64,000 nucleotides of DNA from Nonomuraea maritima (GTDB lineage Bacteria > Actinomycetota > Actinomycetes > Streptosporangiales > Streptosporangiaceae): positions 1 to 64,000 of the forward strand of contig NZ_FNFB01000039.1 in NCBI RefSeq assembly GCF_900100395.1, in the 5' to 3' direction. Of this stretch, positions 35,022 through 44,170 are shown piece after piece. Made by a program: the position numbers and the translations under genes. Below the pieces are notes generated by a model. That model was not told the DNA's origin, made no database searches, and saw only the letters and a list, made by a program, of their open reading frames with translations. Numbering within the stretch: position 1 is the stretch's first letter; the number at the start of each line of letters is the position of its first letter.

Positions 35022-36434
35022 CTAGAGCTGCAGCGCCTTGACCTCCAGGTACTCCTCCAGCCCGTACGGGCCGAGCTCGCGGCCCACCCCCGACTGCTTG
35101 TAGCCGCCGAAGGGCGCGAGCGGGTCGAACCGGCCGCCGTTGATCGCCACCTGGCCGGTGCGCAGCCGGCGGGCCACCGCCAGCGCGCGTTCCTCGGTGC
35201 CCGCCCAGACGGCGCCGGCCAGGCCGTACTTCGTGCCGTTGGCGATGCGCACCGCCTGTTCCTCGCTCGTGTACGGGATCAGCGACAGCACCGGCCCGAA
35301 GATCTCTTCCTGCTCGATCGTCATGCCGGGCTCCACCGCCGCGAACACCGTGGGCTCGACGTAGAAGCCGCGTTCGTGCGGCCGCTCGGTGCCCCCGGCC
35401 ACCAGCCTGGCGCCCTCCTCCTGGCCGCGGTTGATGTAGCGGACCACCCGGTCGCGCTGCGCCGCCGACACCAGCGGGCCGATCCTGGTGGACTCGTCGA
35501 ACGGGTCGCCCACCCGGTAGCCGCGCGCCAGCTCGACGGCCATACGCACGGCGTCGTCGTAGCTGTCGCGGTGGACGAGCATGCGGGTCCAGGCCGAGCA
35601 GGTCTGCCCGGCGTTGACGAAGCAGTTGGCGACGCCCACCTTGACGGCGAGCTCCAGGTCGGCGTCGGGCAGGATCAGGTTGGCCGACTTGCCGCCGAGC
35701 TCCAGCGCCACCCGCTTGACCGTCTCGGCGGCCAGCGCGGCCACCCGGCGGCCCGCGGCCGTCGAGCCGGTGAAGGAGATCATGTCGACGTCGGGATGGG
35801 CGGCCAGGGCCTCGCCGACGACCGGCCCACGCCCGCTGACCAGGTTGAACACGCCCGGCGGCAGGCCCACCTCGTCGAAGATCTCGGCCAGCGCGTACGC
35901 CGCCAGCGGCGCGACCTCGCTGGGCTTGAGCACCACGGTGCAGCCGGCGGCCAGCGCGGGGGCGACCTTGCAGATGATCTGGTGCAGCGGATAGTTCCAC
36001 GGCGTGATCGCCGCGACCACGCCGACCGGCTCCTTCACCACCAGGGAGTTGCCGACCCGGCTCTCGCGGGGATGGCTCTCGGCCAGTTGCGCGTAGGAGG
36101 CGAGGACGGTGGCCGGCATGAGGGTCTGCACCTTGAGCGCGAACCCGAGCGGGGAGCCCATGTCGGTGGCGATGGTCTTCGCCATGTCGTCGGCCCGCTG
36201 TCTCAGGAGCTCGGCCGCGTCACCCAGGAGTTTTGCGCGTTCCGCCGGGGCGGTGCCCGACCAGGCGGGGAACGCGCGTGCGGCGGCCTCGACCGCCGCT
36301 CGGACATCGGCGGGATGGCCCGCCGGCACGTGGTCGATGACCGCCTCGGTTGCCGGGTTCACGACGTCGATGGGTTCGTCCGATGCCGAAGCGGTCCAGG
36401 AGCCGCCGATGTACAGCTGACGCATGCCCCTCAT
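35022..36434 (-). CDS. NAD(P)-dependent aldehyde dehydrogenase
   Basis: 470-aa ALDH superfamily enzyme. Motifs are TPWNYPLHQIICK (~141-153), FTGSTAAGRRV (cofactor site), general-base Glu in VALELGGKSANL (~244), nucleophilic Cys in VNAGQTCSAWTRM (~278), and EIFGPVLSLIPY (~375). The pattern resembles betaine-aldehyde/phenylacetaldehyde-type enzymes but the substrate cannot be fixed. A second ATG lies 9 bp downstream of the one chosen. Confidence 0.9.
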   Translation of the reverse strand: MRGMRQLYIGGSWTASASDEPIDVVNPATEAVIDHVPAGHPADVRAAVEAAARAFPAWSGTAPAERAKLLGDAAELLRQRADDMAKTIATDMGSPLGFALKVQTLMPATVLASYAQLAESHPRESRVGNSLVVKEPVGVVAAITPWNYPLHQIICKVAPALAAGCTVVLKPSEVAPLAAYALAEIFDEVGLPPGVFNLVSGRGPVVGEALAAHPDVDMISFTGSTAAGRRVAALAAETVKRVALELGGKSANLILPDADLELAVKVGVANCFVNAGQTCSAWTRMLVHRDSYDDAVRMAVELARGYRVGDPFDESTRIGPLVSAAQRDRVVRYINRGQEEGARLVAGGTERPHERGFYVEPTVFAAVEPGMTIEQEEIFGPVLSLIPYTSEEQAVRIANGTKYGLAGAVWAGTEERALAVARRLRTGQVAINGGRFDPLAPFGGYKQSGVGRELGPYGLEEYLEVKALQL

Positions 36435-36549
36435 CTTGACAGCCGGGTGGCAGACAAGGCGAGGGGTCTGGTCATGGGGATGAGCCTTTTTCCCCCTTAC
36501 GACTCATCCCCACAGAGAAAATCCCCTATTTACCCCCGAAGGGGATAAA

Positions 36550-37170
36550 TCACTCGAAGGTCGGCCGCTTCGTCCGGGAGCGCTTGATCTCGAAGAAGTC
36601 GTCGAACGCGGTGACCGCGAGGACGCCGTCCCAGAGCTTGCCCGCGTCCTCGCCACGGATGATCTTCGTGATGACGGGACCGAAGAAGGCGTTGGCGCCG
36701 ACCCGGATGATCGGCGTGCCGACCTCCTGGCCGACGAGGCCGATGCCCTCCTCGTGGGAGGCGCGGATCGCGTCGTCGTACGCCTCGGAGTACATGGCGT
36801 CGGCGAGGTCGGCCTCGAGACCGACGTCGGTGAGCGCGCCCTCGATGACCTCGCGCAGCCGCTCGGGCTCCTTGCTCATGCCCTCGTTGTGCAGGCGGGT
36901 GCCGATGGCGGTGTAGAGGCGGCCGACGTACTCCTCGCCGTGCTTGTCGGCGGCGGCCCTGATGACCCGGACCGAGCCCATGCCCTTGGCGGCGCGCTCG
37001 AGGTAGTCGGCGGGGACGTCTTTGTCCTTGTTCAGGAAGTAGAGGGACATCTGTCGCCACCGCGGCTCGATGGGACGGACCTTCTCCACCTCGAGCAGCC
37101 ACCGGGAGGTGATCCACGCGAAGGGACAGGCGGGGTCGAACCAGAGGTCCACGGGAATCTTCTCAGTCAT
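36550..37170 (-). CDS. Rv2466c-like DsbA-fold protein with CxxA active site
   Basis: 206-aa DsbA-family protein closely patterned on the mycothiol-dependent nitroreductase/mycoredoxin-like Rv2466c (DPACPFAWITSRWLLEVEKV, MSLYFLNKDKD, GTPIIRVGANAFFGPVITKI). The active site reads C-P-F-A, so the resolving Cys of C-P-W-C is replaced by Ala. It would work only by a monothiol mechanism with mycothiol, or as a thiol transferase. Divergent from pepN. Confidence 0.85.
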   Translation of the reverse strand: MTEKIPVDLWFDPACPFAWITSRWLLEVEKVRPIEPRWRQMSLYFLNKDKDVPADYLERAAKGMGSVRVIRAAADKHGEEYVGRLYTAIGTRLHNEGMSKEPERLREVIEGALTDVGLEADLADAMYSEAYDDAIRASHEEGIGLVGQEVGTPIIRVGANAFFGPVITKIIRGEDAGKLWDGVLAVTAFDDFFEIKRSRTKRPTFE

Positions 37171-37256
37171 GTAAGGCCCTAACCTTAAGTGGTTCTGAGC
37201 CTATTCCCATGCCAAAATACGGACAACCCCGACGAAGTGGTAAAAAGGAGCGCATC

Positions 37257-39794
37257 TTGGCAGGCAATCTGACCCGCGACGAAGCGCGCGAGCGCGCCCG
37301 TCTGCTGAAGGTCGAGTCGTACGACGTCGCCCTCGACCTGACGAAGGGAGACGAGCGCTTCGAGAGCATCACGACGGTCCGCTTCACCACCGCCACGCCG
37401 GGCGCGTCCACCTTCATCGACCTGCACGGCGCCGACGTCCACAAGGTCACGCTGAACGGCGACGACCTCGACGTGTCGGCCTACGACGCCGAGGCCGGAC
37501 GCTTCCCGCTACCCTCGCTCGCCGCGTCCAACGAGCTGCGCGTGGAGGCTGCCTGCAGCTACATGCGCACCGGCGAGGGCCTGCACCGCTTCGTCGACCC
37601 GGTCGACCAGAAGGTCTACCTGCACACCCAGTTCGAGACGGCCGACGCCCACCGCATGTACGCCTGTTTCGACCAGCCCGACCTCAAGGCCACGTTCCAG
37701 CTCACGGCGGTGGCGCCGGACGACTGGGAGGTCGTCTCCAACGCCGCCGCCTCCGCCACCGAGGCCGCGGGCGCCGGCGCCAAGCGCTGGACGTTCCCGT
37801 CCACGGCGGTCATGTCGACGTACATCACCGCGCTCGTGGCGGGTCCGTACCACAAGGTGACCTCCGAGCACGACGGCATCCCGCTGGGCGTCTACTGCCG
37901 GGCCTCGCTGGCCGAGCACCTCGACGCCGACAACATCTTCGAGGTCACCCGGCAGGGGTTCGACTTCTTCCACAAGGTGTTCGGCGTCCGCTACCCGTTC
38001 GGCAAGTACGACCAGCTCTTCGTGCCCGAGTTCAACGCCGGCGCCATGGAGAACGCGGGCTGCGTGACGTTCCTCGAGGACTACGTCTTCCGCTCCCGCG
38101 TCACCGACGCGGTGGTCGAGCGGCGCGCCGAGACGATCCTGCACGAGATGGCCCACATGTGGTTCGGCGACCTCGTCACCATGCGCTGGTGGGACGACCT
38201 GTGGCTGAACGAGTCGTTCGCCACCTACATGTCCGTGCTCGCCCAGGCCGAGGCCACGCGCTGGGGCAAGGGAGCCTGGACGACGTTCGCCAACGTCGAG
38301 AAGGCCTGGGCCTACCGCCAGGACCAGCTGCCCTCCACCCACCCGATCGCCGCCGACATCCCCGACATGCAGGCGGTCGAGGTCAACTTCGACGGCATCA
38401 CGTACGCCAAGGGCGCCTCGGTGCTCAAGCAGCTCGTGGCCTACGTCGGCCTCGACAACTTCCTGGCCGGCGTACGCGACTACTTCGGCGAGCACGCCTG
38501 GGGCAACACCGAGCTGAAGGACCTGCTCACCGCCCTCGAGCGCACCTCCGGCCGCGACCTTTCGTCCTGGTCGAAGGAGTGGCTCGAGACCGCCTGGGTC
38601 AACACGCTGCGCCCGTCGTTCGAGGTGGCCGACGGCCGCTTCACCTCGTTCGAGGTGCTGCAGGAGGCCCCGGCCGACTACCCGACGCTGCGCTCCCACC
38701 GGGTCGCCGTCGGCCTGTACTCGCTCGTCGACGGCGCGCTCACCCGTACCAAGAGGGTCGAGCTCGACGTGGTCGGCGCGCGGACGAAGGTGGCCGAGCT
38801 GGTCGGCGAGGAGCAGCCCGACCTGGTGCTGCTCAACGACGACGACCTGACCTACGCCAAGATCCGGCTGGACGAGAACTCGCTGCGCACGCTGGTCGAC
38901 GGCGGCATCACGGCGTTCACCGACCCGCTGCCGCGGGCCCTGTGCTGGTCGGCGGCCTGGGACATGACGCGCGACGGCGAGATGTCCACGCGCGACTACG
39001 TCAAGCTCGTCATCTCCGGCGCCGGGTCGGTCAGCGACATCACGGTCCTGCAGGCGATCCTGCGCCAGGCCCGCCAGGCGGTGCAGCAGTACGCCGACCC
39101 GGCCTGGGTGCCCGAGGGCCAGGCGCTGCTGGCCGGTGAGCTGCGGGAGCTGTTCACCGCGGCCGAGCCCGGCTCCGACCACCAGCTGGCGTTCCTCCAG
39201 GCGTTCGCGCCGACGGCCACCTCCGACGAGGACCTCACGCTGCTGCAGGGCATCCTCGACGGCACCACCGCGCCGCAGGGCCTGACCGTCGACGCCGATC
39301 TGCGCTGGGCCCTGGTGCACGCGCTCGTCTCCGGCGGCAGGCTGGGCGAGGCCGACATCGCCGCCGAGCTCGAGCGCGACCCCACGGCGAAGGGCGAGCG
39401 CTCGGCCGCGATGTGCCGGGCGGCGATCCCGACGCCCGAGGCCAAGGCCGCGGCCTGGGAGTCGATCGTGGGCGGGAAGCTGGCCAACCACATCGCCCGC
39501 AACACGATCGCCGGCTTCCAGGACCCGCACCACGCCGAGCTGGCGGCGCCGTACCGCGAGAAGTACTTCTCCGAGGTGGGGCGCATCTACAAGGAGTGGA
39601 CGTTCGACCAGGCCTCGACGTTCGCGGTCGGGTGCTTCCCCGCGCTGCTCATCGAGCAGGAGACGGTCGACGCCGCGCACGCCTTCGTCGCCGGTGACGA
39701 CGTGCCGCAGGCGCTGCGCCGTCTCATCCTGGAGGGCGCCGACGGCGTCGCCCGCGCGCTGCGCAACCGCGAGCGGGACGCCGCCTCCGTCTGA
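37257..39794 (+). CDS. pepN: aminopeptidase N (M1 family)
   Basis: 845-aa zinc aminopeptidase. GAMEN substrate motif in FNAGAMENAGCV (~261), zinc site HEMAHMWFGDLVTMRWWDDLWLNE with His296, Glu297, His300 and Glu319, and a long ERAP-like C-terminal helical domain. The TTG start at 37257 is chosen because AAAAGGAG lies 6 nt upstream and the N-terminus MAGNLTRDEARERARLL then matches actinomycete PepN. The open frame begins 16 codons earlier without support. It is followed by a strong terminator. Confidence 0.95.
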   Translation: MAGNLTRDEARERARLLKVESYDVALDLTKGDERFESITTVRFTTATPGASTFIDLHGADVHKVTLNGDDLDVSAYDAEAGRFPLPSLAASNELRVEAACSYMRTGEGLHRFVDPVDQKVYLHTQFETADAHRMYACFDQPDLKATFQLTAVAPDDWEVVSNAAASATEAAGAGAKRWTFPSTAVMSTYITALVAGPYHKVTSEHDGIPLGVYCRASLAEHLDADNIFEVTRQGFDFFHKVFGVRYPFGKYDQLFVPEFNAGAMENAGCVTFLEDYVFRSRVTDAVVERRAETILHEMAHMWFGDLVTMRWWDDLWLNESFATYMSVLAQAEATRWGKGAWTTFANVEKAWAYRQDQLPSTHPIAADIPDMQAVEVNFDGITYAKGASVLKQLVAYVGLDNFLAGVRDYFGEHAWGNTELKDLLTALERTSGRDLSSWSKEWLETAWVNTLRPSFEVADGRFTSFEVLQEAPADYPTLRSHRVAVGLYSLVDGALTRTKRVELDVVGARTKVAELVGEEQPDLVLLNDDDLTYAKIRLDENSLRTLVDGGITAFTDPLPRALCWSAAWDMTRDGEMSTRDYVKLVISGAGSVSDITVLQAILRQARQAVQQYADPAWVPEGQALLAGELRELFTAAEPGSDHQLAFLQAFAPTATSDEDLTLLQGILDGTTAPQGLTVDADLRWALVHALVSGGRLGEADIAAELERDPTAKGERSAAMCRAAIPTPEAKAAAWESIVGGKLANHIARNTIAGFQDPHHAELAAPYREKYFSEVGRIYKEWTFDQASTFAVGCFPALLIEQETVDAAHAFVAGDDVPQALRRLILEGADGVARALRNRERDAASV

Positions 39795-39806
39795 CGCTCA
39801 CCTTTC

Positions 39807-39834
39807 GAAGGCCCCCGCCCGTGCGGGGGCCTTC
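39807..39834 (+). terminator. pepN terminator
   Basis: A perfect 12-bp stem (39807-39818 with 39823-39834) and tetraloop lie 12 bp after the stop, followed by GGCTTT. Confidence 0.85.
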
Positions 39835-39971
39835 GGCTTTCGTGGCGCAACACCGCTTTCGACACCGTTCGCCGCGCTTCGTCCGACGGGCCCGGCCTGC
39901 CGGGAATCCCCGTATCCACAGGCTGAGCCGACTTGCCCGTGCGGGCTGAGCCCCGGTGTTAGCCTCGAAAC

Positions 39972-41345
39972 GTGCTAGGCGCGGGGACCATCCTCATCGA
40001 TCGCTACGTGCTCGGAGACCGCCTCGGCGGCGGCGGCATGGGCGAGGTGTGGCGTGCCGACGACACGGTCCTCGGGCGCACGGTGGCGGTCAAGGTGCTC
40101 ATGCCCGCGCTCACCGACGACGCCGCCTTCACCCGGCGCTTCAAGAACGAGGCCAGGGCCATGGCCACGCTCCGCCATCCAGGCGTGGTCGACGTCTACG
40201 ACTACGGCACCTGCGAGATCGGGGGCCGCCCGGTCACCTTCCTCGTCATGGAGCACGTACGCGGCGAGTCGCTCGACCGCGTCCTGCGCCGCGGCCCGCT
40301 CGACGTCGCGACGACCATGCGCCTGGTCGCCGAGGTGGCCGACGCCCTGTCCGCCGCCCACGCGCAGGGCATCGTGCACCGCGACGTCAAACCGGCCAAC
40401 CTCATGGTCCGGCCCGACGGGCACGTCGCGCTCACCGACTTCGGCATCGCCCACTCGGCCTCGGCCGCCAACCTGACGGCGACCGGCACGATGCTCTGCT
40501 CTGCCGGCTACTGCGCCCCCGAGATGGCCGCCTCCAGCGAGGTCACCCCCGCGGTCGACGTCTACGCCCTCGGGGTGGTGGCGTACGAGTGCCTGACCGG
40601 GCAGCTGCCGTACCAGGGCGACACTCCCGTACAGATCATCTTCAAGCATCTCAACGCCCCGGTCCCGCGACTGCCGGGCGACGTGCCGGGAGGGCCGCGC
40701 CAGGTGGTGGAGCGGGCGCTGGAGAAGACCCCGGCGACCCGCTGGCCGAGCGCCCCCGCGATGGCCGAGGCCGCGCGCCGTGCGCTGGCGGCGCCCGACG
40801 GCGCCGGCTCGCTCACGCACCACGTGCCTGCCGCACCGGGCGACCCGGGGCTCACCACGGTCGCGTCGGCTGAGCCGACCCTTCCCGCGCCGCGCCGGCG
40901 GCGGACGATGCGGGCGGCGCTGACCATGGCGGCGGCGGTGGCGGTGTCCGCGGCCGTGGCGGGATCCGTCTGGCTGCGGCCGGCCGAACCGACGACCGGC
41001 GCCGACGTCACGAACCCGCCGGCCGTCTCCGGCACCACCCGCGAGCCCTCGCCGACCGCGTCCGTCCCCGTCCGGCGGCAGTCGCCGCCGGCGGCCAAGC
41101 GCTCGTCCTCGCCCCGGGCCACCGAGGGCACGCCGACCCCGACGCCCACCGTGAGCGTGCCCGCCACTCCCCCGGTGACGACGACGCCGCAGCCCTCACC
41201 CACGACGTCCGAGCCCGCGCCCGATCCCGAGCCCACGCAGCAGCCCTCGCCCCCGCCGTCGCCCAACCCCGACGAGCCGACGGCCGAGCCCACCTCCGTC
41301 CCGCCGCAGAGTGAGCTCCAGTGCGTCCGTTCGCCCTGCCCGTGA
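39972..41345 (+). CDS. membrane-anchored Ser/Thr protein kinase
   Basis: 457 aa. N-terminal Hanks-type kinase domain (~10-270): Gly loop RLGGGGMGEVW, Lys41 (VAVKVL), catalytic HRDVKPANL, DFG (LTDFGIAHS) and APE in GYCAPEMA. One transmembrane helix (~310-332) and a ~125-aa Pro/Ser/Thr-rich extracellular tail ending in a short Cys pair (CVRSPC) follow. There is no PASTA or other sensor fold. TAGCCT sits 6 nt before the GTG start, with no Shine-Dalgarno. Confidence 0.92.
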   Translation: MLGAGTILIDRYVLGDRLGGGGMGEVWRADDTVLGRTVAVKVLMPALTDDAAFTRRFKNEARAMATLRHPGVVDVYDYGTCEIGGRPVTFLVMEHVRGESLDRVLRRGPLDVATTMRLVAEVADALSAAHAQGIVHRDVKPANLMVRPDGHVALTDFGIAHSASAANLTATGTMLCSAGYCAPEMAASSEVTPAVDVYALGVVAYECLTGQLPYQGDTPVQIIFKHLNAPVPRLPGDVPGGPRQVVERALEKTPATRWPSAPAMAEAARRALAAPDGAGSLTHHVPAAPGDPGLTTVASAEPTLPAPRRRRTMRAALTMAAAVAVSAAVAGSVWLRPAEPTTGADVTNPPAVSGTTREPSPTASVPVRRQSPPAAKRSSSPRATEGTPTPTPTVSVPATPPVTTTPQPSPTTSEPAPDPEPTQQPSPPPSPNPDEPTAEPTSVPPQSELQCVRSPCP

Positions 41346-41400
41346 ACGGGCTCCCGCCGCGATGTCCGTGATCGCGCGCCGGTCGTGAGAAAGTCGTTCG

Positions 41401-42351
41401 ATGGACTCCGCTCGTGACCTACTTGTGGCCCTCGCCCGCCGGTACGCCTTCTCCGACCTCGGTGCGCTGACGTCAGATGCCGAGGTGGCCGAGGTCTGCG
41501 AGTTCGGGCACCGGCTGCTCTCGCTCGACGCCGAGGACTTCGCGGCCGCGGCCAGGGTGGTCCCCGCCGACCTGCGCCGGCGCGCGCGGGCCTGCCACAT
41601 GCCGCAGACCCCGCGCGAACAGCCGCGCGGCGCCCTCGAGTCACTGCGTCCCGCCTACGGGCTGCTGCTGGAGGTCATCGCCGCACGGTGGCACCGCCGC
41701 GAGCTGAGCCCCATGATCGCGGCGGTGCACATCGCCTCCGAATACCTGCCGCTGCTGGCGTTCGAGCCGTACCTCGGTCATGCCGGCGATCCGGCCCGCT
41801 GGCCCGAAGGGCTGAGCGCGACCGGGAGCAGGTTCGGGGTGATCGGCGACCGGGAGTGCGACCACACGAAGGCGGAGCAGTCGGCGACCAACCGGACGCT
41901 GCGGGTGTCGATCGAGCCCGGCGAGGGGTGGCGGGCGTACTTCGACCGGCAGCACAGCCAGGTGGCGGGGGCACTCGCCGTCTGCGTCGCCTCCTGCCGC
42001 AACCCGTGCACGGCCATGGACTGGATCAAGCCCGACGCCCGCTCCGACCTTCAGGCGGCGGCGCGGACGGCGCTGGCCTTCGCCGAGACGCCGCTCGTCC
42101 GGCTGCGGCACGCCGCGCCGGTGGGGCACGGGTTCGGGGTGCCGTCGCCGGAGGAGGTGCTGGAGGCGTGGGAGCGCAGCCGGGCGGCGCTCGCCAAGCA
42201 TCCGATCGGCACGGCCGCGCTGGAGGACGACGGGTTCCCGCTGCCGGGGCTGGCGTCGCTGTTCTCGGCGGCGGCAGGCGCGGAGATCCGGCCGGCGACC
42301 CTGCTGCGCGGGGTCAGCGAGCACATCGTCCAGCTGCTGCGGCGCGGCTAG
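41401..42351 (+). CDS. conserved hypothetical protein
   Basis: 316 aa, soluble and Ala/Arg-rich helical; family not recognised. Notable are DRECDHTKAEQSATNRTLRVSIEPGEGWRAYF (~158-190) and a cluster of cysteines (VCVASCRNPCTAM, ~205). It begins 55 bp after the Ser/Thr kinase and could be co-transcribed with it. Strong GC3 bias and normal composition support coding. Confidence 0.7.
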   Translation: MDSARDLLVALARRYAFSDLGALTSDAEVAEVCEFGHRLLSLDAEDFAAAARVVPADLRRRARACHMPQTPREQPRGALESLRPAYGLLLEVIAARWHRRELSPMIAAVHIASEYLPLLAFEPYLGHAGDPARWPEGLSATGSRFGVIGDRECDHTKAEQSATNRTLRVSIEPGEGWRAYFDRQHSQVAGALAVCVASCRNPCTAMDWIKPDARSDLQAAARTALAFAETPLVRLRHAAPVGHGFGVPSPEEVLEAWERSRAALAKHPIGTAALEDDGFPLPGLASLFSAAAGAEIRPATLLRGVSEHIVQLLRRG

Positions 42352-42710
42352 CGGCGGGCCGCCGCGTGTTCGCCGAGGTCGGCGATGCCGTACAGGAGGC
42401 CGCCGACGAGGTCGCCGGCGCCGAACGCCGTGGCCATCGACATGGCGGCCAGCCGGCAGGCGGCGTCGGTCAGCCTGCGCCGCGCGTTCTCCCCGGTGAC
42501 GATCTCGAGGCCGCGGCCGTTGTGGTCGACGAACACCAGCACGGCGTCCGCGGCCTCCTCGCCCAGCGCGGCGTGCAGGCGTTCGGCGAAGTGCCGCCGC
42601 CCGTCTGCGGGCTCTCCGATGAACAACGCGAAGCGCAGCCCGCTGCGCCGCTCCGCGGTGAGCAGGGCCTGCCTGATGTCGTCGGCCTGGGCCGGGGTCA
42701 GTGGCCGCAC
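42348..42710 (-). CDS. DUF5130/TPM-like protein
   Basis: 120-aa protein of the actinobacterial DUF5130 family, related to the TPM phosphatase-like fold: QALLTAERRSGLRFALFIGE, VFVDHNGRGLEIVTGENARRRLTDA and the Gly-rich AFGAGDLVGGLLYGIADLGEH end. The biochemical role is unknown. Its stop overlaps the convergent conserved hypothetical gene by 4 bp, and it probably forms an operon with the small membrane gene upstream. Confidence 0.85.
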   Translation of the reverse strand: MRPLTPAQADDIRQALLTAERRSGLRFALFIGEPADGRRHFAERLHAALGEEAADAVLVFVDHNGRGLEIVTGENARRRLTDAACRLAAMSMATAFGAGDLVGGLLYGIADLGEHAAARR

Positions 42711-42717
42711 GGTCGCC

Positions 42718-43002
42718 TCACCATTCCGCCGAGGCGCCGCCGGTGCGGCCCGGCTCGGCCGTCTCGGCGGCGGCCACCCAGTCGGTCGCGGACGTCTCGG
42801 CCCAGCGCGGCACCCGGTCGGTCAGCACCGGGTCGGACGTGCTCACGCCGCGCTCGCTCCGGCCGGGCCCGCCGATCCAGACGGGGCCGGAGCTGATGCG
42901 CCGTGGAGTGCCGCCCGGCATCAGGACGAGAAGGCTGATCAGGACGAACAACCCCATGGACGTCCCGATGAGCAGAAGCAGGGTCTGCGCTGCGCTGTTC
43001 AC
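42718..43002 (-). CDS. small single-pass membrane protein
   Basis: 94 aa starting at GTG: NSAAQTLLLLIGTSMGLFVLISLLVLMPGG forms one transmembrane helix, followed by an acidic, Gly/Thr-rich cytoplasmic tail. It lies 7 bp upstream of DUF5130, an arrangement commonly seen in actinomycetes. The start is uncertain between two adjacent GTG codons. Function unknown. Confidence 0.6.
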   Translation of the reverse strand: MNSAAQTLLLLIGTSMGLFVLISLLVLMPGGTPRRISSGPVWIGGPGRSERGVSTSDPVLTDRVPRWAETSATDWVAAAETAEPGRTGGASAEW

Positions 43003-43260
43003 CACTCGACCGTAGACCGCGCGCGGGGAGCAGGCCAGATCCGCAACGGCCGGCGGACGTTCGCGCCGTTCATGATCGGGACGCCCTCCAGCGGTTAGGA
43101 TCCCTGACGTGTCGGCACGTGCGGTCGTGCGCCGTCTCAGGGCTTCTCTAGAGAGGAAGAACTTTAGACATACCCCGAAAACGAGGGCGGAACACGATGA
43201 GCCCGGCCATAAAACTATGGACGCCGCAACACTAGGAATCGCTTTGATCTCCAAGCTACG

Positions 43261-44097
43261 GTGAGTGACGTGGACTCCGACAACCAGCGAGAAGACGGTC
43301 ACACAGCGTCACCTATCTGGGTGAGCGACCGACCTGAGAGCGAGCAGACCGCCGCCGCCAAGCCCTCGGCGCCCACCTCCACGTACGCGCCGGTCGAACG
43401 GGCGTCCGTGTCCGGCCTGATGCAGCAGCCACGCTTCCGACGTCTGCGCAACCGCGCGATCATCGCCGTCGCCGCCGGCGTCGTGGTGGGGTTCCTCGCG
43501 GCCGACTGGCGCATCGGCGCGACCGCCGGGGTGTTCGCGGCCATCGCCGAGGCGATCTACCGTTCCCGCTCCAACTCCTCGGTTCCGGCGTGGCGGCGCG
43601 CCTCCGTGGCCGAGCGCCGTACCGAGGCGCAGCTGCGCAGCCTGGAGCGCAACGGCTACCGCACGCTGCACGCCAGGGCGATCCCGGGCAGCGAGGCCCA
43701 GATCGACCATCTCGTGGTGGGCCCGACGGGCGTGTACGCGGTCGACTCCGAGAAGTGGGACCGCCGTCTGCCCGTACGCGTGCAGATGGGCAAGAAGCTC
43801 TACCACGGCCCCTTCGACATGAAAACCCGGCTCACCGAGGCCATGTGGGAGGCGACGCAGGCGAGCGAGCTGATCAGCAAGGCGTTCGGCCGCGAGATCT
43901 CGGTCGTGCCCTCCTTGGCGATCTACGGTCCCGCGGTGCCGTGGAAGATCATGACCATTCGCGGCGTGGACGTCTACCAGGGCGACCGCGCACGCAAGTG
44001 GATCACCAAGCGCGAACGCGCGCTGACCGACAGCGAGATCAACCAGCTCTACGAGATCAGCGCCCAGGTCCTGCCCGCCCGCTACGGCGAGGACTGA
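43261..44097 (+). CDS. NERD domain membrane protein
   Basis: 278 aa. A disordered N-terminus, two hydrophobic segments (~69-100: AIIAVAAGVVVGFLA and IGATAGVFAAIAEAIY), then a NERD (nuclease-related) domain (~115-215) with RTLHARAIPGSEAQIDHLVVGPTGVYAVDSEKW, where the I-D and E-K residues occupy the endonuclease-like core positions. The N-terminal membrane anchor is typical of actinobacterial NERD proteins. A 12-codon ORF with a ribosome-binding site lies just upstream (43197-43235). Confidence 0.85.
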   Translation: MSDVDSDNQREDGHTASPIWVSDRPESEQTAAAKPSAPTSTYAPVERASVSGLMQQPRFRRLRNRAIIAVAAGVVVGFLAADWRIGATAGVFAAIAEAIYRSRSNSSVPAWRRASVAERRTEAQLRSLERNGYRTLHARAIPGSEAQIDHLVVGPTGVYAVDSEKWDRRLPVRVQMGKKLYHGPFDMKTRLTEAMWEATQASELISKAFGREISVVPSLAIYGPAVPWKIMTIRGVDVYQGDRARKWITKRERALTDSEINQLYEISAQVLPARYGED

Positions 44098-44170
44098 CCC
44101 TCGGGCCGCCCCCGCGTGACGGCGAGGACTGCCCCTCGGGGGCTGCCCGCGCACGTCACGGCGAGGGCTG
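44084..44170. repeat. three imperfect tandem copies at a convergent gene junction
   Basis: ACGGCGAGG(A/G)CTG recurs at 44084, 44119 and 44158, each of the first two followed by a CCTCGGG block. The repeat covers the last codons of the NERD gene, the gap and the last codons of the TetR gene. It looks like a local duplication at the 3' end of the NERD gene. Confidence 0.6.
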
